Shown: one piece after another, positions 43,680-52,493 of the stretch
How positions within the stretch are numbered: the first letter of the stretch is position 1
How the letters are laid out: each line of letters opens with the position of its first letter
NCBI GenBank assembly: GCA_937975705.1
Contig: CALJTX010000002.1
Location: 9,982-73,981 of the forward strand
From: an uncultured Flavobacteriia bacterium
GTDB taxonomy: Bacteria; Bacteroidota; Bacteroidia; Flavobacteriales_D; Crocinitomicaceae
Length of the DNA: 64,000 nt
Direction of reading: 5' to 3'
Program-made: the position numbers and the translations under genes
The notes under the pieces: generated by a model
What the model saw: only the letters and a program-made list of their open reading frames with translations
Databases searched by the model: none
Told to the model about the DNA's origin: nothing

Positions 43680-44960
43680 TTATTTTTCGAGGACGTCCTT
43701 GCCGATGTCTTTTCGGTAATAGGCGTCTTCAAAAGTAATTTTTGAAATTGAATCATAGCTGCGTTCAAGTGCAGCTTCGATGTTTTTACCGTAAGAAGTG
43801 ACAGCTAAAACGCGTCCGCCGTTTGAAACAACCGAGGGGCCATCTGGGAGTGTGCCTGCATGAAAAACCAAACTATCGGTTATGCTATTGAGTCCGTAGA
43901 TGGTTTTGCCTTTTTGGTAGTCACCGGGGTAACCACCTGCAACCATCATGACAGTGGCGGCGCTTTTGTCGTGGAATTGGATGTCGCGTTCAGATAGGGT
44001 GTGTGTAGCAACACCTTCGAATAAATCGAGGATATCGCTTTTGATGCGCGGCATCACGACTTCTGTTTCGGGATCGCCCATACGGCAGTTGTATTCGATG
44101 ACGTATGGATCACCTTTGACGCTAATTAGGCCGAAAAATACGAATCCGTTGTAGGTGATATTTTCTGCTTTAAGGCCTTTAATGGTTGGAATTACTACTC
44201 TGTTGAGTACTTTGTCCATAAAAGCGGCGTCGGCAAACGGCACCGGTGAAATGGCACCCATGCCACCTGTGTTCAGGCCGGTATCGCCTTCGCCAATTCT
44301 TTTGTAGTCTTTGGCTTCGGGGAGTAATTTGAAAGATTCTCCGTCGGTGATGGCAAAAACAGAGAGTTCTATGCCAGCCAAAAATTGTTCGATGACAACT
44401 TTAGCACTCGCTTGACCAAATTTGGCGCCAACGAGCATTTCTTCGAGTTCGCGTTTGGCTTCTTGGAGGTCTTCTATAATCAAGACGCCCTTACCTGCAG
44501 CTAAACCGTCTGCTTTGAGTACATAAGGGCCTTTCATGGCGTCGAGAAAACGCAAACCTTCTGTGAGTGTAGTGGCGTCAAACGTGCCATATTTTGCAGT
44601 TGGGATGCGGTGACGGGTCATAAATGCCTTTGCGAAGTCTTTGCTGCCTTCTAGCTGCGCACCTTCTTTGCTTGGGCCAATAAGACCAACGTTTTTAAGC
44701 GCTGGATCTTGTTTGAAAAAATCGTAGATACCCAGAACAAGAGGTTCTTCCGGACCCACTACCACCATGTCAATGGCGTGCTGAATGACAGCCTGCTTGA
44801 TGGCCTCAAAATCATTGAGTTTGAGATCTAGGTTTTTGCCGTGTTTTTTGGTTCCGGCATTGCCTGGGGCAATAAAGAGTTCATCGAGGATAGAACTTTG
44901 GGAGATTTTCCAGGCGATGGCGTGTTCGCGTCCGCCGGATCCGAGCAAGAGTACTCTCAT
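43680..44960 (-). CDS. purD: Phosphoribosylamine-glycine ligase
   Basis: About 426 residues from the ATG at 44960. The start RVLLLGSGGREHAIAWK, the central ATP-grasp domain with LKADGLAAGKGV near residue 140, and EYNCRMGDPETE are PurD signatures. It forms GAR in purine synthesis. The ATG overlaps the purQ stop (ATGA), so purQ and purD are coupled. Confidence 0.97.
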   Translation of the reverse strand: MRVLLLGSGGREHAIAWKISQSSILDELFIAPGNAGTKKHGKNLDLKLNDFEAIKQAVIQHAIDMVVVGPEEPLVLGIYDFFKQDPALKNVGLIGPSKEGAQLEGSKDFAKAFMTRHRIPTAKYGTFDATTLTEGLRFLDAMKGPYVLKADGLAAGKGVLIIEDLQEAKRELEEMLVGAKFGQASAKVVIEQFLAGIELSVFAITDGESFKLLPEAKDYKRIGEGDTGLNTGGMGAISPVPFADAAFMDKVLNRVVIPTIKGLKAENITYNGFVFFGLISVKGDPYVIEYNCRMGDPETEVVMPRIKSDILDLFEGVATHTLSERDIQFHDKSAATVMMVAGGYPGDYQKGKTIYGLNSITDSLVFHAGTLPDGPSVVSNGGRVLAVTSYGKNIEAALERSYDSISKITFEDAYYRKDIGKDVLEK

Positions 44961-45646
44961 GAACAATGAGCTAAAATAGATTCAAAAATACGTAGACCAT
45001 CTACGTTATTGAGGTGTTTGTCTGCAGCACGCTCTGGGTGAGGCATCATGCCGAATACGTTTTTACCGCGGTTGGTAATGCCAGCGATGTGCTGCAAAGA
45101 ACCATTTGGATTGCTGCTGGCATCTTCGCTTCCGTCTGCAGCGCAGTAGGTAAATAAGATTTGGTCGTTGGCTTTTAAAGAGGCCATAGTGGCGTCGTCT
45201 GCATAGAAACGACCTTCTCCGTGTGCGATTGGAATTTGGTAAGCCTTGGTGGTGTCGAGGTCTTGGCTTGGGGCCGCAGACTTACTTACCGGCTTGAGGT
45301 AAACATTTTTACAAATGAACTTTTGGGTATCGTTGTGTAGGAGCGCCCCTTCTAAAAGCCCAGATTCTGTTAAAATCTGAAATCCGTTGCAGATACCCAT
45401 GACGTAGCCGCCGTTGTTGGCATGTGCAATCACGGATTCCATGATGGGTGAAAACTTGGCAATAGCACCTGAGCGGAGGTAGTCGCCATAAGAAAAACCA
45501 CCCGGAATGACAATGAAATCTGCTCCTTGAAGGTCGGTGTCTTTGTGCCAGAGCTCGACAACTTCTTGCCCCATTAAGTCTTTGAGTACATAGACCATGT
45601 CTTGGTCACAATTTGATCCTGGAAAGGTAACAACGCCAAATTTCAT
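44957..45646 (-). CDS. purQ: Phosphoribosylformylglycinamidine synthase glutaminase subunit
   Basis: 229-residue class I glutamine amidotransferase with nucleophile cysteine near residue 86 (MGICNGFQIL) and a C-terminal HPE triad (MMPHPERAADK). It feeds ammonia to PurL in the presence of PurS. Presence of a separate PurQ implies a small PurL elsewhere rather than the fused large enzyme. It precedes and overlaps purD. Confidence 0.96.
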   Translation of the reverse strand: MKFGVVTFPGSNCDQDMVYVLKDLMGQEVVELWHKDTDLQGADFIVIPGGFSYGDYLRSGAIAKFSPIMESVIAHANNGGYVMGICNGFQILTESGLLEGALLHNDTQKFICKNVYLKPVSKSAAPSQDLDTTKAYQIPIAHGEGRFYADDATMASLKANDQILFTYCAADGSEDASSNPNGSLQHIAGITNRGKNVFGMMPHPERAADKHLNNVDGLRIFESILAHCS

Positions 45647-45666
45647 TTTTGATTTTTAAGTTGGTT

Positions 45667-45674
45667 CAAAGTTA
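45667..45674 (-). promoter_or_regulatory. -7 element for purQ-purD
   Basis: TAACTTTG on the minus strand, 20 nt before the purQ ATG. A TTG lies 15 nt upstream, slightly closer than the usual 17-23 nt. Confidence 0.5.
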
Positions 45675-45688
45675 GTAAAAGTCTAGGC

Positions 45689-46663
45689 TCAAATTGTAAA
45701 AAGCAGAAATTTTAGCAAGGAGAAGCCAAAGAGAATATAGAAAAATAAATGGGAGCTGATCCCAAGACTGCTGCTCAAAAGTGCGTAGGAAAAATAAAAA
45801 GAAAAAGGCAAGACGACCAAGCTCAACAAACCGATATGACCAGTAAATAGAAAAGCGGCAATGCCTAGAAACAGGATAAAAAATGTGTAAATAGTGAGGA
45901 TTTGAGTTTGTTTTTTGAGTTTTAATGAGGCTTTGAGTAAACGCGCTCGTAGTCCGAACAAACTAAAAAATAAGATGAGTCCGAAAACACTCAGCAAGAT
46001 GAAGTCTTGCCAATTTGGTGGATAATAGTGAAATTCAGGAATAAGTTTTACAAAACTCATTTGATCCGTCAGGTAGTAGAAGCTAAGTAAACCCACAAGC
46101 GGCATTAAAAATCCAATGATAATGAGCAGCAGCTCGCGCAAGAAAAAACCTCTTACGACGATAAACATCAATAGAAATACAGGTAAAGTAAATAAAAAAC
46201 TAGGTTCAAAAAATACGCTCAAACCAAAGGCAAAACTGGCATTGAACGCCGCTTTTTTTGAGTTCAACTGGGGCTTTATGCCGAAGAAAAGGCCAAAGCC
46301 AATAATACAACAAAACTGTGCAACAAATAACCAGCTAGGCTCGCCCCAAGAATGAAAAAAACTGGCAAATATGATATAGTTCAGACTGACGATAAAGGTG
46401 TTTTTCTCTAGAAATTCACGGCTATTGAAGACCCAATTGAGTGCAACTGCATTGATCAAGAGCATTAAAAAATGCGCTAATAAATGTGCAGCGGGTAATT
46501 TGGCTAGGAAAGGAATGAGTTGTTGTCCATGGGGAGCATGTCCAAAAGGCGCTGTAAATCCTAAAAAATAACTGATCGGATACAAAGCGAGTAGAACAGG
46601 CAGCAAAAGCAAAACCCCAACACGGTTGTCTAAAAACAATCTGAGCACCTTCAAAATTAGCAC
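45689..46663 (-). CDS. Multi-pass membrane protein (DUF6427-like)
   Basis: 324 residues with about eight hydrophobic segments and few charged positions. It resembles the DUF6427 family often near purine genes in Flavobacteriia, though this is by eye. The start used is a GTG at 46663, whose G is the last base of the TAG stop of a four-codon ORF (46677-46663) preceded by a consensus AGGAGG; alternative TTG starts exist. Function unknown. Confidence 0.7.
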   Translation of the reverse strand: MLILKVLRLFLDNRVGVLLLLPVLLALYPISYFLGFTAPFGHAPHGQQLIPFLAKLPAAHLLAHFLMLLINAVALNWVFNSREFLEKNTFIVSLNYIIFASFFHSWGEPSWLFVAQFCCIIGFGLFFGIKPQLNSKKAAFNASFAFGLSVFFEPSFLFTLPVFLLMFIVVRGFFLRELLLIIIGFLMPLVGLLSFYYLTDQMSFVKLIPEFHYYPPNWQDFILLSVFGLILFFSLFGLRARLLKASLKLKKQTQILTIYTFFILFLGIAAFLFTGHIGLLSLVVLPFSFYFSYALLSSSLGISSHLFFYILFGFSLLKFLLFTI

Positions 46664-46686
46664 TAAACCGCTAGCATGACCTCCTG
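46663..46686 (-). promoter_or_regulatory. Shine-Dalgarno sequence and four-codon upstream ORF
   Basis: On the minus strand AGGAGG (46685-46680) is followed 2 nt later by ATG-CTA-GCG-GTT-TAG (46677-46663), whose stop overlaps the GTG start of the membrane protein (TAGTG). Strong SD motifs are rare in this genome section. It may provide reinitiation coupling or be incidental. Confidence 0.35.
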
Positions 46687-46752
46687 TTGTGAATAAGTCA
46701 CAGCGATTGTTTAAAAAGAAAATAAGTTCATGTTAAATCGCGGGGTATAAGC

Positions 46753-46782
46753 TTGTGTAAAACCTAAAAAACAATATATTTG
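46753..46782 (+). promoter_or_regulatory. Bacteroidota promoter for DksA-like gene and lspA
   Basis: TTG (46753-46755) - 19 nt - TATATTTG (46775-46782), with a 28-nt leader to the ATG at 46811. Confidence 0.75.
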
Positions 46783-46810
46783 CTTTCCTAATTTTTGAAA
46801 ACCTAGCACC

Positions 46811-47191
46811 ATGGAAAAGCCTAAAAATCGCTACTCAGACGCAGATTTAGAAGAGTTCAAAGCACTCATTCAAAATAAGCTTAAAGAAGCCCACGAAGAT
46901 TTCGACTTATTGAAAGGCTCACTTTCTCACAACGATGACCATGGCACCGATGATACCGGTCGTACTTTCAACATGATGGAAGACGGTTCCGAAACGCTCT
47001 CTAGAGAAGAGGTGGCGCAATTAGCTGCACGTCAAGAAAAGTTTATTCAGAGCCTCAATGCAGCGCTGATGCGCATCGAAAACAAAACCTATGGTGTTTG
47101 CCGCGTCACGGGTCTTTTGATTCCAAAAGAGCGCTTGCGTTTGGTTCCACACGCAACTATGAGTATCGACGCCAAAAATGCCCAAAAATAA
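46811..47191 (+). CDS. TraR/DksA-family protein with degenerate zinc finger
   Basis: This 126-residue protein has a helical coiled-coil tip region and a C-terminal segment YGVCRVTGLLIPKERLRLVPHATMSI that aligns with the DksA four-cysteine zinc finger. Only one cysteine remains, so zinc is probably not bound. DksA-type proteins enter the RNA polymerase secondary channel and modulate rRNA and stress promoters. Loss of the finger is seen in other Bacteroidota members as far as I recall. lspA follows after 3 nt. Confidence 0.88.
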   Translation: MEKPKNRYSDADLEEFKALIQNKLKEAHEDFDLLKGSLSHNDDHGTDDTGRTFNMMEDGSETLSREEVAQLAARQEKFIQSLNAALMRIENKTYGVCRVTGLLIPKERLRLVPHATMSIDAKNAQK

Positions 47192-47194
47192 CGC

Positions 47195-47860
47195 GTGAAA
47201 AAACCACTGCTTTTTAGCGCCATTTTGGTAGTAGTCTTGTTGCTACTCGACCAATGGATCAAAATAACCATCAAAACCCAGTTCGCTCCGGGAGAATTTC
47301 GTCCGCTACTCGGTAATTGGTTGGCTTTGCATTACACCGAAAATCCAGGCATGGCTTTTGGTCAAACTTTTGGCGCAAGCATGTGGGCCAAACTTTCGCT
47401 GAGTTTGTTTAGAATTGTTGCCATCGGCCTGATCATCCGGTATTTGCTCAAGCAGATCAAATTGGGTACGTCTAAGGAGTTCTTGATTGTGGTGTCATTG
47501 GTCTTGGCTGGTGCCACAGGCAACTTACTTGACTCCATGTTTTACGATCTCTTTTTTAACATAGACCCATGTATTCCTTTCAATCAGTTGGCAGGTAGTG
47601 GCCACAAAGCCATTTGCCATGCGGGCCACTTCAATTATGCGGTAGAACTCAGACACCAAGGTTTCTTGTTTGGCAATGTTGTCGATATGTTTCAGTTCAA
47701 TGTGCGCTGGCCTGCCGGAATGCCGCTCGTTGGAGGTTCAGATGTGTTTCCAGCCATTTGGAACTTAGCAGATTTCTGTATTTCTGTTGGCTTGTTCTGG
47801 GCAATTATTCGCCAGAAAAAATTCTTCCCTAAAGAAGTCAAGACCAACACAGAAGCGTAG
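47195..47860 (+). CDS. lspA: Lipoprotein signal peptidase
   Basis: 221 residues starting at GTG, with four transmembrane segments and catalytic aspartates in GNLLDSMFYD and NVVDMFQF. Family members cleave the prolipoprotein signal peptide after diacylglyceryl transfer, and the many lipoproteins in this window are its expected substrates. It is longer than E. coli LspA through an insertion between the two aspartate motifs (about residues 125-165), which is usual in Bacteroidota. Confidence 0.95.
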   Translation: MKKPLLFSAILVVVLLLLDQWIKITIKTQFAPGEFRPLLGNWLALHYTENPGMAFGQTFGASMWAKLSLSLFRIVAIGLIIRYLLKQIKLGTSKEFLIVVSLVLAGATGNLLDSMFYDLFFNIDPCIPFNQLAGSGHKAICHAGHFNYAVELRHQGFLFGNVVDMFQFNVRWPAGMPLVGGSDVFPAIWNLADFCISVGLFWAIIRQKKFFPKEVKTNTEA

Positions 47861-47863
47861 TTT

Positions 47864-50320
47864 CTAGAAATTCCACTTCATGCTACGGTCGTCTAGCATC
47901 GCAAAAGAGACTTTCCAGGCTGTAGTTGGCGCGATCTGATTCCCGTCGGAAATAACTCCGTAAATACCAACTCTTAGTCTTCTTCTACTGAGTTTGAAAT
48001 TGCGCTCCAAGCCCGCTAATACTTCGTAATGCTGCCAGTTGTATTCTTTGATGTACATGGCACCTGCACCCACCACCAAGCCGACACGTGTTTTCTTGAA
48101 GTATGGAATTTTGTTGAGGATGGCACCGTTGTCGTGGTGTACATAATGCGCTTGCATGACGTAGTCTATGGTGCGCAGCATAGTGTCAAAACCTTGAAAA
48201 GAATAAAGTGGGTTCGAAAACCAAATTGGGTCGCTTCTGCGCTGAAATTTGTAGTCGGGCTCATAAACCGCACGCGCGCTCAGGAATTTTCCGACAGATG
48301 CCCGATACGACGAGGTGCCCAAGGTGCCAATCTTGAAATTTTGCATGATTTCTACTTGCAAGTAAGCGTGGTCTACTGCGCTATTGAAAATTTTAGGCAA
48401 GCCGCGTTCGTAATTCACTGAAAAAGTAGGGTAGGCAGAGCCCAACACCACTTTGCGGTAAGGTTCGCGCATGTAGCGCTGTTTGGGCGTGTACGAAGCA
48501 CCAAAATTTAAAATGTAAGCGTCGTAGGGATCAAAGGCTAGCGGGTCGTTGTTGGGTAGTGCTTGGTCAATACCATCTAAAAATTCAAAACCTTCTAAAC
48601 TCCTTCTTTTGGTGAATTGAGAATTGGCGTAAGCATAAAAACCATTGAAAAGCTCGTATTCTAGGTTGATGTTCAGTTTGGTAGATTGAAAGAAGTTGTC
48701 GCGTTTGTAAATTTGGGTAATGGCGTCAAAGCCGCGTATCACGTCAAAGTCGTGGGTGAGGGCAACCCGTAGAAATCCAAAATGAAACGGGTCAAAACGG
48801 TATTTCCACCAGGTGTCTCCTTTCCAATCGCCGTTCAAAAATCCATAACTGATGCGGGTATAGGAGTCAAGGGTGCGCTCGTCTTTCCATTTCTTGAAGT
48901 AGTCAAAGCTCGGCGCTACACGTGGCCCTCCAATACCAATGGGTTGCACTGTAGAGGCCACTGAGCCGATAGTCCATTGCTGTTTGAGTTCGCGGTTGCG
49001 GTGGTCAACGCCAAACCACAGCACTTTGAGCACTGTTACTTTATTGAAAACGGCGTCTATACTATCTAGATATTCTTTGCGGTTGAGGTAGTCCGTAATG
49101 GAGTCTTTGGCGCGGATAAATTTGATTTCTTCGTCGGTGAGCGCAATGGCGCGTTTTTGCACCCAGTAGGCGCTGTCGCGCTCGTAGGCTTCCTGACTCG
49201 TAACGGCAACTTCTGAATTGAAGTATCTTTTAGCGAACGCAGGCGCAAAGTTGTAGTTGCTGTATAGTGCTTCTGTCTTGCACTGACTTACCTCGTTTTT
49301 GTACTTGACACCATAAGTCAGGAGTTGCTTTTGGAGCACGCAAAGGGTATCTCCCTGTATTTGGTAATCTTGCTCGATGCGGAAATAATCGTAGATCAAT
49401 AAGTTTCCTTTGTTCATGGTAAGGTCGAGCTTTTGCACCAACCAAAGTGAGTCAATCACCCAAATATATCCCTCAAGGGTAGAAGTTGCGGTATTGCGCG
49501 GACTGATCTTGATTTTAGAAATCATGTAGCCATTTTCTTCGTATTTCTCCTCGAGCTTGTATTTGTAGGCCACAATACCCGGGGCAGAGATAGGGGAGGC
49601 AACAGGCGTTTGATGGAGGTCGTCTAGGTGCAGTAAGTTTTCAAAAAAGTTGAAATTAGACTTGACGGTGGTAGTGTAGTACAACTGCGATACATCGCCA
49701 AAAGCTTTGTAGGCATTGCGAATTTCTTTGACCTGATTGGGTGGTGCATAAGAGCGGTGCAGCTCTACTTCAGCAAGTTGCAATTTATTGAGCCATTCGG
49801 GAACTTTGGCTTGGTTTTCAGTAGGGTCTTGGTCGGTGTGGGAGTTTTCGTTTTTGGGCTTTGCAGTGTTTTCGCGTTGTTCGGTGGCTTTGATATAGAC
49901 ATCTACTTCGTGTGGATACGACCACTGATTGAGCTGCTCGCGGTGCTCCACCACTTTCATGATTTTATCGCGTCCTACGTTGGATTTTTTAGCTGTAACC
50001 CTTACTTCTTGTACCTCAGAGAGCTTCATCGGAAATAATTGGATGTCTCGCTTGGTATCGGCGTCGCGCATTCCAATAAATGTTTCTTTGTCTTGGTAGC
50101 CATCGGCTGTAAAAACAAGGTAATACTCGCCTACGTTGAGGTACATTTCGTAATAGCCTTGCGCGTCGGCTACCGTACGCATATCCGTAGCACTCTTGAC
50201 AAAGATTTCGGCGCCTGCTAAAGGCAAGTTGCTTTCATTGGTCACAAAACCACTGAGCAAGCGCTGGCCAAAGCTAGTGCCAACAAAAAGAAAAAAAGTA
50301 AACAGAGTGAGTGCTTTCAC
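47864..50320 (-). CDS. DUF5686 / carboxypeptidase-regulatory-like outer membrane protein
   Basis: 818 residues, GTG start. It has a signal peptide, a carboxypeptidase-regulatory-like domain (about residues 22-100: LSGFVTNESNLPLAGAEIFV), a helical linker and a long beta-rich C-terminal barrel-like region ending DDRSMKWNF, a terminal Phe consistent with an outer membrane barrel. The DUF5686 assignment is from general layout. Transport or surface function is unknown. The 2-TM gene lies just upstream. Confidence 0.82.
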   Translation of the reverse strand: MKALTLFTFFLFVGTSFGQRLLSGFVTNESNLPLAGAEIFVKSATDMRTVADAQGYYEMYLNVGEYYLVFTADGYQDKETFIGMRDADTKRDIQLFPMKLSEVQEVRVTAKKSNVGRDKIMKVVEHREQLNQWSYPHEVDVYIKATEQRENTAKPKNENSHTDQDPTENQAKVPEWLNKLQLAEVELHRSYAPPNQVKEIRNAYKAFGDVSQLYYTTTVKSNFNFFENLLHLDDLHQTPVASPISAPGIVAYKYKLEEKYEENGYMISKIKISPRNTATSTLEGYIWVIDSLWLVQKLDLTMNKGNLLIYDYFRIEQDYQIQGDTLCVLQKQLLTYGVKYKNEVSQCKTEALYSNYNFAPAFAKRYFNSEVAVTSQEAYERDSAYWVQKRAIALTDEEIKFIRAKDSITDYLNRKEYLDSIDAVFNKVTVLKVLWFGVDHRNRELKQQWTIGSVASTVQPIGIGGPRVAPSFDYFKKWKDERTLDSYTRISYGFLNGDWKGDTWWKYRFDPFHFGFLRVALTHDFDVIRGFDAITQIYKRDNFFQSTKLNINLEYELFNGFYAYANSQFTKRRSLEGFEFLDGIDQALPNNDPLAFDPYDAYILNFGASYTPKQRYMREPYRKVVLGSAYPTFSVNYERGLPKIFNSAVDHAYLQVEIMQNFKIGTLGTSSYRASVGKFLSARAVYEPDYKFQRRSDPIWFSNPLYSFQGFDTMLRTIDYVMQAHYVHHDNGAILNKIPYFKKTRVGLVVGAGAMYIKEYNWQHYEVLAGLERNFKLSRRRLRVGIYGVISDGNQIAPTTAWKVSFAMLDDRSMKWNF

Positions 50321-50349
50321 GTGACTAAGACCGATAAATGTCTAAAAGG

Positions 50350-50595
50350 TTACTTGTTTTCAGCTTCTTTTTGTTGTGCCATTTCGTTCAAATGGCGGTA
50401 CATGCGCTTCATCATCCATCTTTTGGTGAAGTACATCAGCAAGGCCATAACAGGCACAACATAATAAGGAAGCCATGTTTGGGCTCCTTCGGTGACAATT
50501 TTGAAGGTAATCACTAAAAAGCTAGCTCCGGCAATGAGTAGCCAGAAATAACCTGAAAATTGATTGTAACGACTGATGAAATCTTTTTGTGCCAT
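50350..50595 (-). CDS. Small two-helix membrane protein
   Basis: 81 residues with two hydrophobic stretches (about 16-32 and 42-58) and a basic C-terminal tail (KRWMMKRMYRHLNEM). It abuts lptC with no gap. Its compact size and tight placement suggest a real gene. I recognise no family and no catalytic motif. Confidence 0.65.
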   Translation of the reverse strand: MAQKDFISRYNQFSGYFWLLIAGASFLVITFKIVTEGAQTWLPYYVVPVMALLMYFTKRWMMKRMYRHLNEMAQQKEAENK

Positions 50596-51150
50596 TTATT
50601 GAATTGTTTGGTTTTTTTCGATTTGCCAAGAGCCAACTGGCTGCAGCAACACATAATTACTGAAATCTTGTTTGGTCCGGATGCCTTTTCCAAATAGCTT
50701 ACCTTTTGGAGAACGCACAATAACGGCAGACTCCGTAAAAATACTGCTGTCTTTTTGGTTCCAAAACAGCGCCTCGGTTTCGAGGGTTTGTTGCTTTTTG
50801 TGGTTGTACAAGCGCACGGAGTCCTTGACCATGAGCTCGCCCGTACTGTAATTGATTTCACCGTAAAGTGCACTCAGCGTTGAAACGATATCCCCGGTTT
50901 CATTGAAGAAATAAACTCTAAGGCTGTCTTTGATTTTGGTAATTTGCGCTTGACTGCGGTAGGTTTCAGCGAGTGCAGCATGGATTTCAACCTTAGCATA
51001 GCCATCTTCGGCATAGGTCAGCACCAAGTTTTTAGTGCTTTCTGTTGGTGCATCTGCTTGGAAACTGATCCGCTGCACGAGCGCAACATCGTTCTCGCAA
51101 CTGCTCAGCAGTAGAAATAGGCTTGTCGTGAAGAAGAAAAGCAAACGCAT
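50596..51150 (-). CDS. lptC: LPS export periplasmic protein LptC (lipoprotein-type)
   Basis: About 184 residues from the ATG at 51150; the frame extends upstream without a good start. It has an N-terminal hydrophobic segment with SSCENDVALVQ, a lipobox-like cysteine, and then an LptC/OstA beta-jellyroll (GEINYSTGELMVKDSVRLYN; FWNQKDSSIFTESAVIV). LptC hands LPS from LptFG to LptA in the periplasm. A membrane anchor by lipidation rather than by a helix is likely in this phylum. Confidence 0.82.
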   Translation of the reverse strand: MRLLFFFTTSLFLLLSSCENDVALVQRISFQADAPTESTKNLVLTYAEDGYAKVEIHAALAETYRSQAQITKIKDSLRVYFFNETGDIVSTLSALYGEINYSTGELMVKDSVRLYNHKKQQTLETEALFWNQKDSSIFTESAVIVRSPKGKLFGKGIRTKQDFSNYVLLQPVGSWQIEKNQTIQ

Positions 51151-51155
51151 TTGCC

Positions 51156-52493
51156 TTAATCGAGCTGACGCTTGCGGAACCACTTTTCAAAGTTTGAAGG
51201 GGCCATAATTAAGCTCACCCTGGCGCCAATGAATTGTTCTTTCCAGATGCCAGTAGCAATGGTGCGCTGCCCAAATGTAAGCCCAACGTTGAGTGATGAT
51301 AATGATACTTGAGCAAGTAAAGGCAGACCAAAACCAACTGTGAGACCTTGTTCTTGGTATTGCAAACCACTATTTGTGTAGGGTAAAGTTTGCTGGTAAT
51401 AGCCTACGCGGTAACTGATTTTCTCCAAACCTTTAAGCGTCGCGATGTTCTCGAGCACTTTGTATTCTGGCTGGAACTGTAATCCGAAGCTCATGCGGTT
51501 GTAATCTTTTTGATCGAAACCAGTGAGCAAATTTTGTTGCTGACTAAGCGAGCCAAATAAGCTGTAGCTGCCATACAGTTGTAGCTGCGGATGGAGTTCA
51601 CGCGTTTGTCTTTTGTATTTAGGAAGTTTCCAAGCGTAGCTCAAACCAATTTGGGTGCTCTGCGCTAAATGTGCTGAAAACGACTGGCTGCTGTTGAGAA
51701 TGGTGTCGTAACTGCTAGGGGTGCCGATGGTGGCAGAACTGTAGAGTTCACGCTGATAGGTACCACCAAGTGTGAGTTGCGGTTGGTAAACTGCACTTAG
51801 GCTGATGGCGTGGTTTTTACCAAGTTGTTGGGTCAAATAGCTTCCAATTTCGGTATAAAAAGAACGCAGTACCAAAGAGTTGCGCTCGATTCCACCCGCA
51901 GCACTAGCACCTGTTAGCAATTCAGAACTGCGCTCATTGACGAGCGTGCCGAATAAATAGGAGGCGTTGGCGCCAATAGCGAGTTTGGTTTTCGGTTTTT
52001 CTATTAGGCCGACAGAATAACCCAAGTATAGGTCTTGAATTGCGCCCTTTCCTGTGTAGTTGTAGCGAATCGAGTCTAGCCCTGTAAATTGCTTTTCGCT
52101 GATCTGGTAACCGCGCGCACTAAACGGACGGAGTCCAAAAGAAAGCCCCATTTGCTTGCGGATCTTGAAACCCAAAGTAAATTGCTCTACCATAGGTGTG
52201 GCTGCAAATTGTTGCGCACTTGAATTGCTATACCAAGATTGTCTCGAGTTGATGCTTACGGTATAAAGGGTAGCACCTTTGCTCAGGCGGTTGTATGTAG
52301 CTGGGTTGTAATGGTTCACAACCGTTGAATCAAAATAATTAATGGCATTTTTGCCAAGTGCATCAAAAATTCCGTGGCCTTTTGAACTCATTTCACCAAG
52401 CCCGTAAAAGCTTGCAGGCTCAGCTGTGATGGATTGCGCCAAAAAGAAATTGTAAAAAGCTACAGTAAAGAGGAGAGTGAATAGTTTATTCAT
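51156..52493 (-). CDS. Outer membrane beta-barrel protein, function unknown
   Basis: About 445 residues from the ATG at 52493, with a signal peptide ending near FFLAQ. The body is a run of amphipathic strands (FYTEIGSYLTQQLGKNHAISLSAVYQPQLT, LHPQLQLYGSYSLFGSL) as in FadL-like or Porin-like barrels, ending ARVSLIMAPSNFEKWFRKRQLD. It overlaps coaX by 8 nt and is followed by lptC, a neighbourhood I associate with envelope assembly. No known family. Confidence 0.72.
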   Translation of the reverse strand: MNKLFTLLFTVAFYNFFLAQSITAEPASFYGLGEMSSKGHGIFDALGKNAINYFDSTVVNHYNPATYNRLSKGATLYTVSINSRQSWYSNSSAQQFAATPMVEQFTLGFKIRKQMGLSFGLRPFSARGYQISEKQFTGLDSIRYNYTGKGAIQDLYLGYSVGLIEKPKTKLAIGANASYLFGTLVNERSSELLTGASAAGGIERNSLVLRSFYTEIGSYLTQQLGKNHAISLSAVYQPQLTLGGTYQRELYSSATIGTPSSYDTILNSSQSFSAHLAQSTQIGLSYAWKLPKYKRQTRELHPQLQLYGSYSLFGSLSQQQNLLTGFDQKDYNRMSFGLQFQPEYKVLENIATLKGLEKISYRVGYYQQTLPYTNSGLQYQEQGLTVGFGLPLLAQVSLSSLNVGLTFGQRTIATGIWKEQFIGARVSLIMAPSNFEKWFRKRQLD

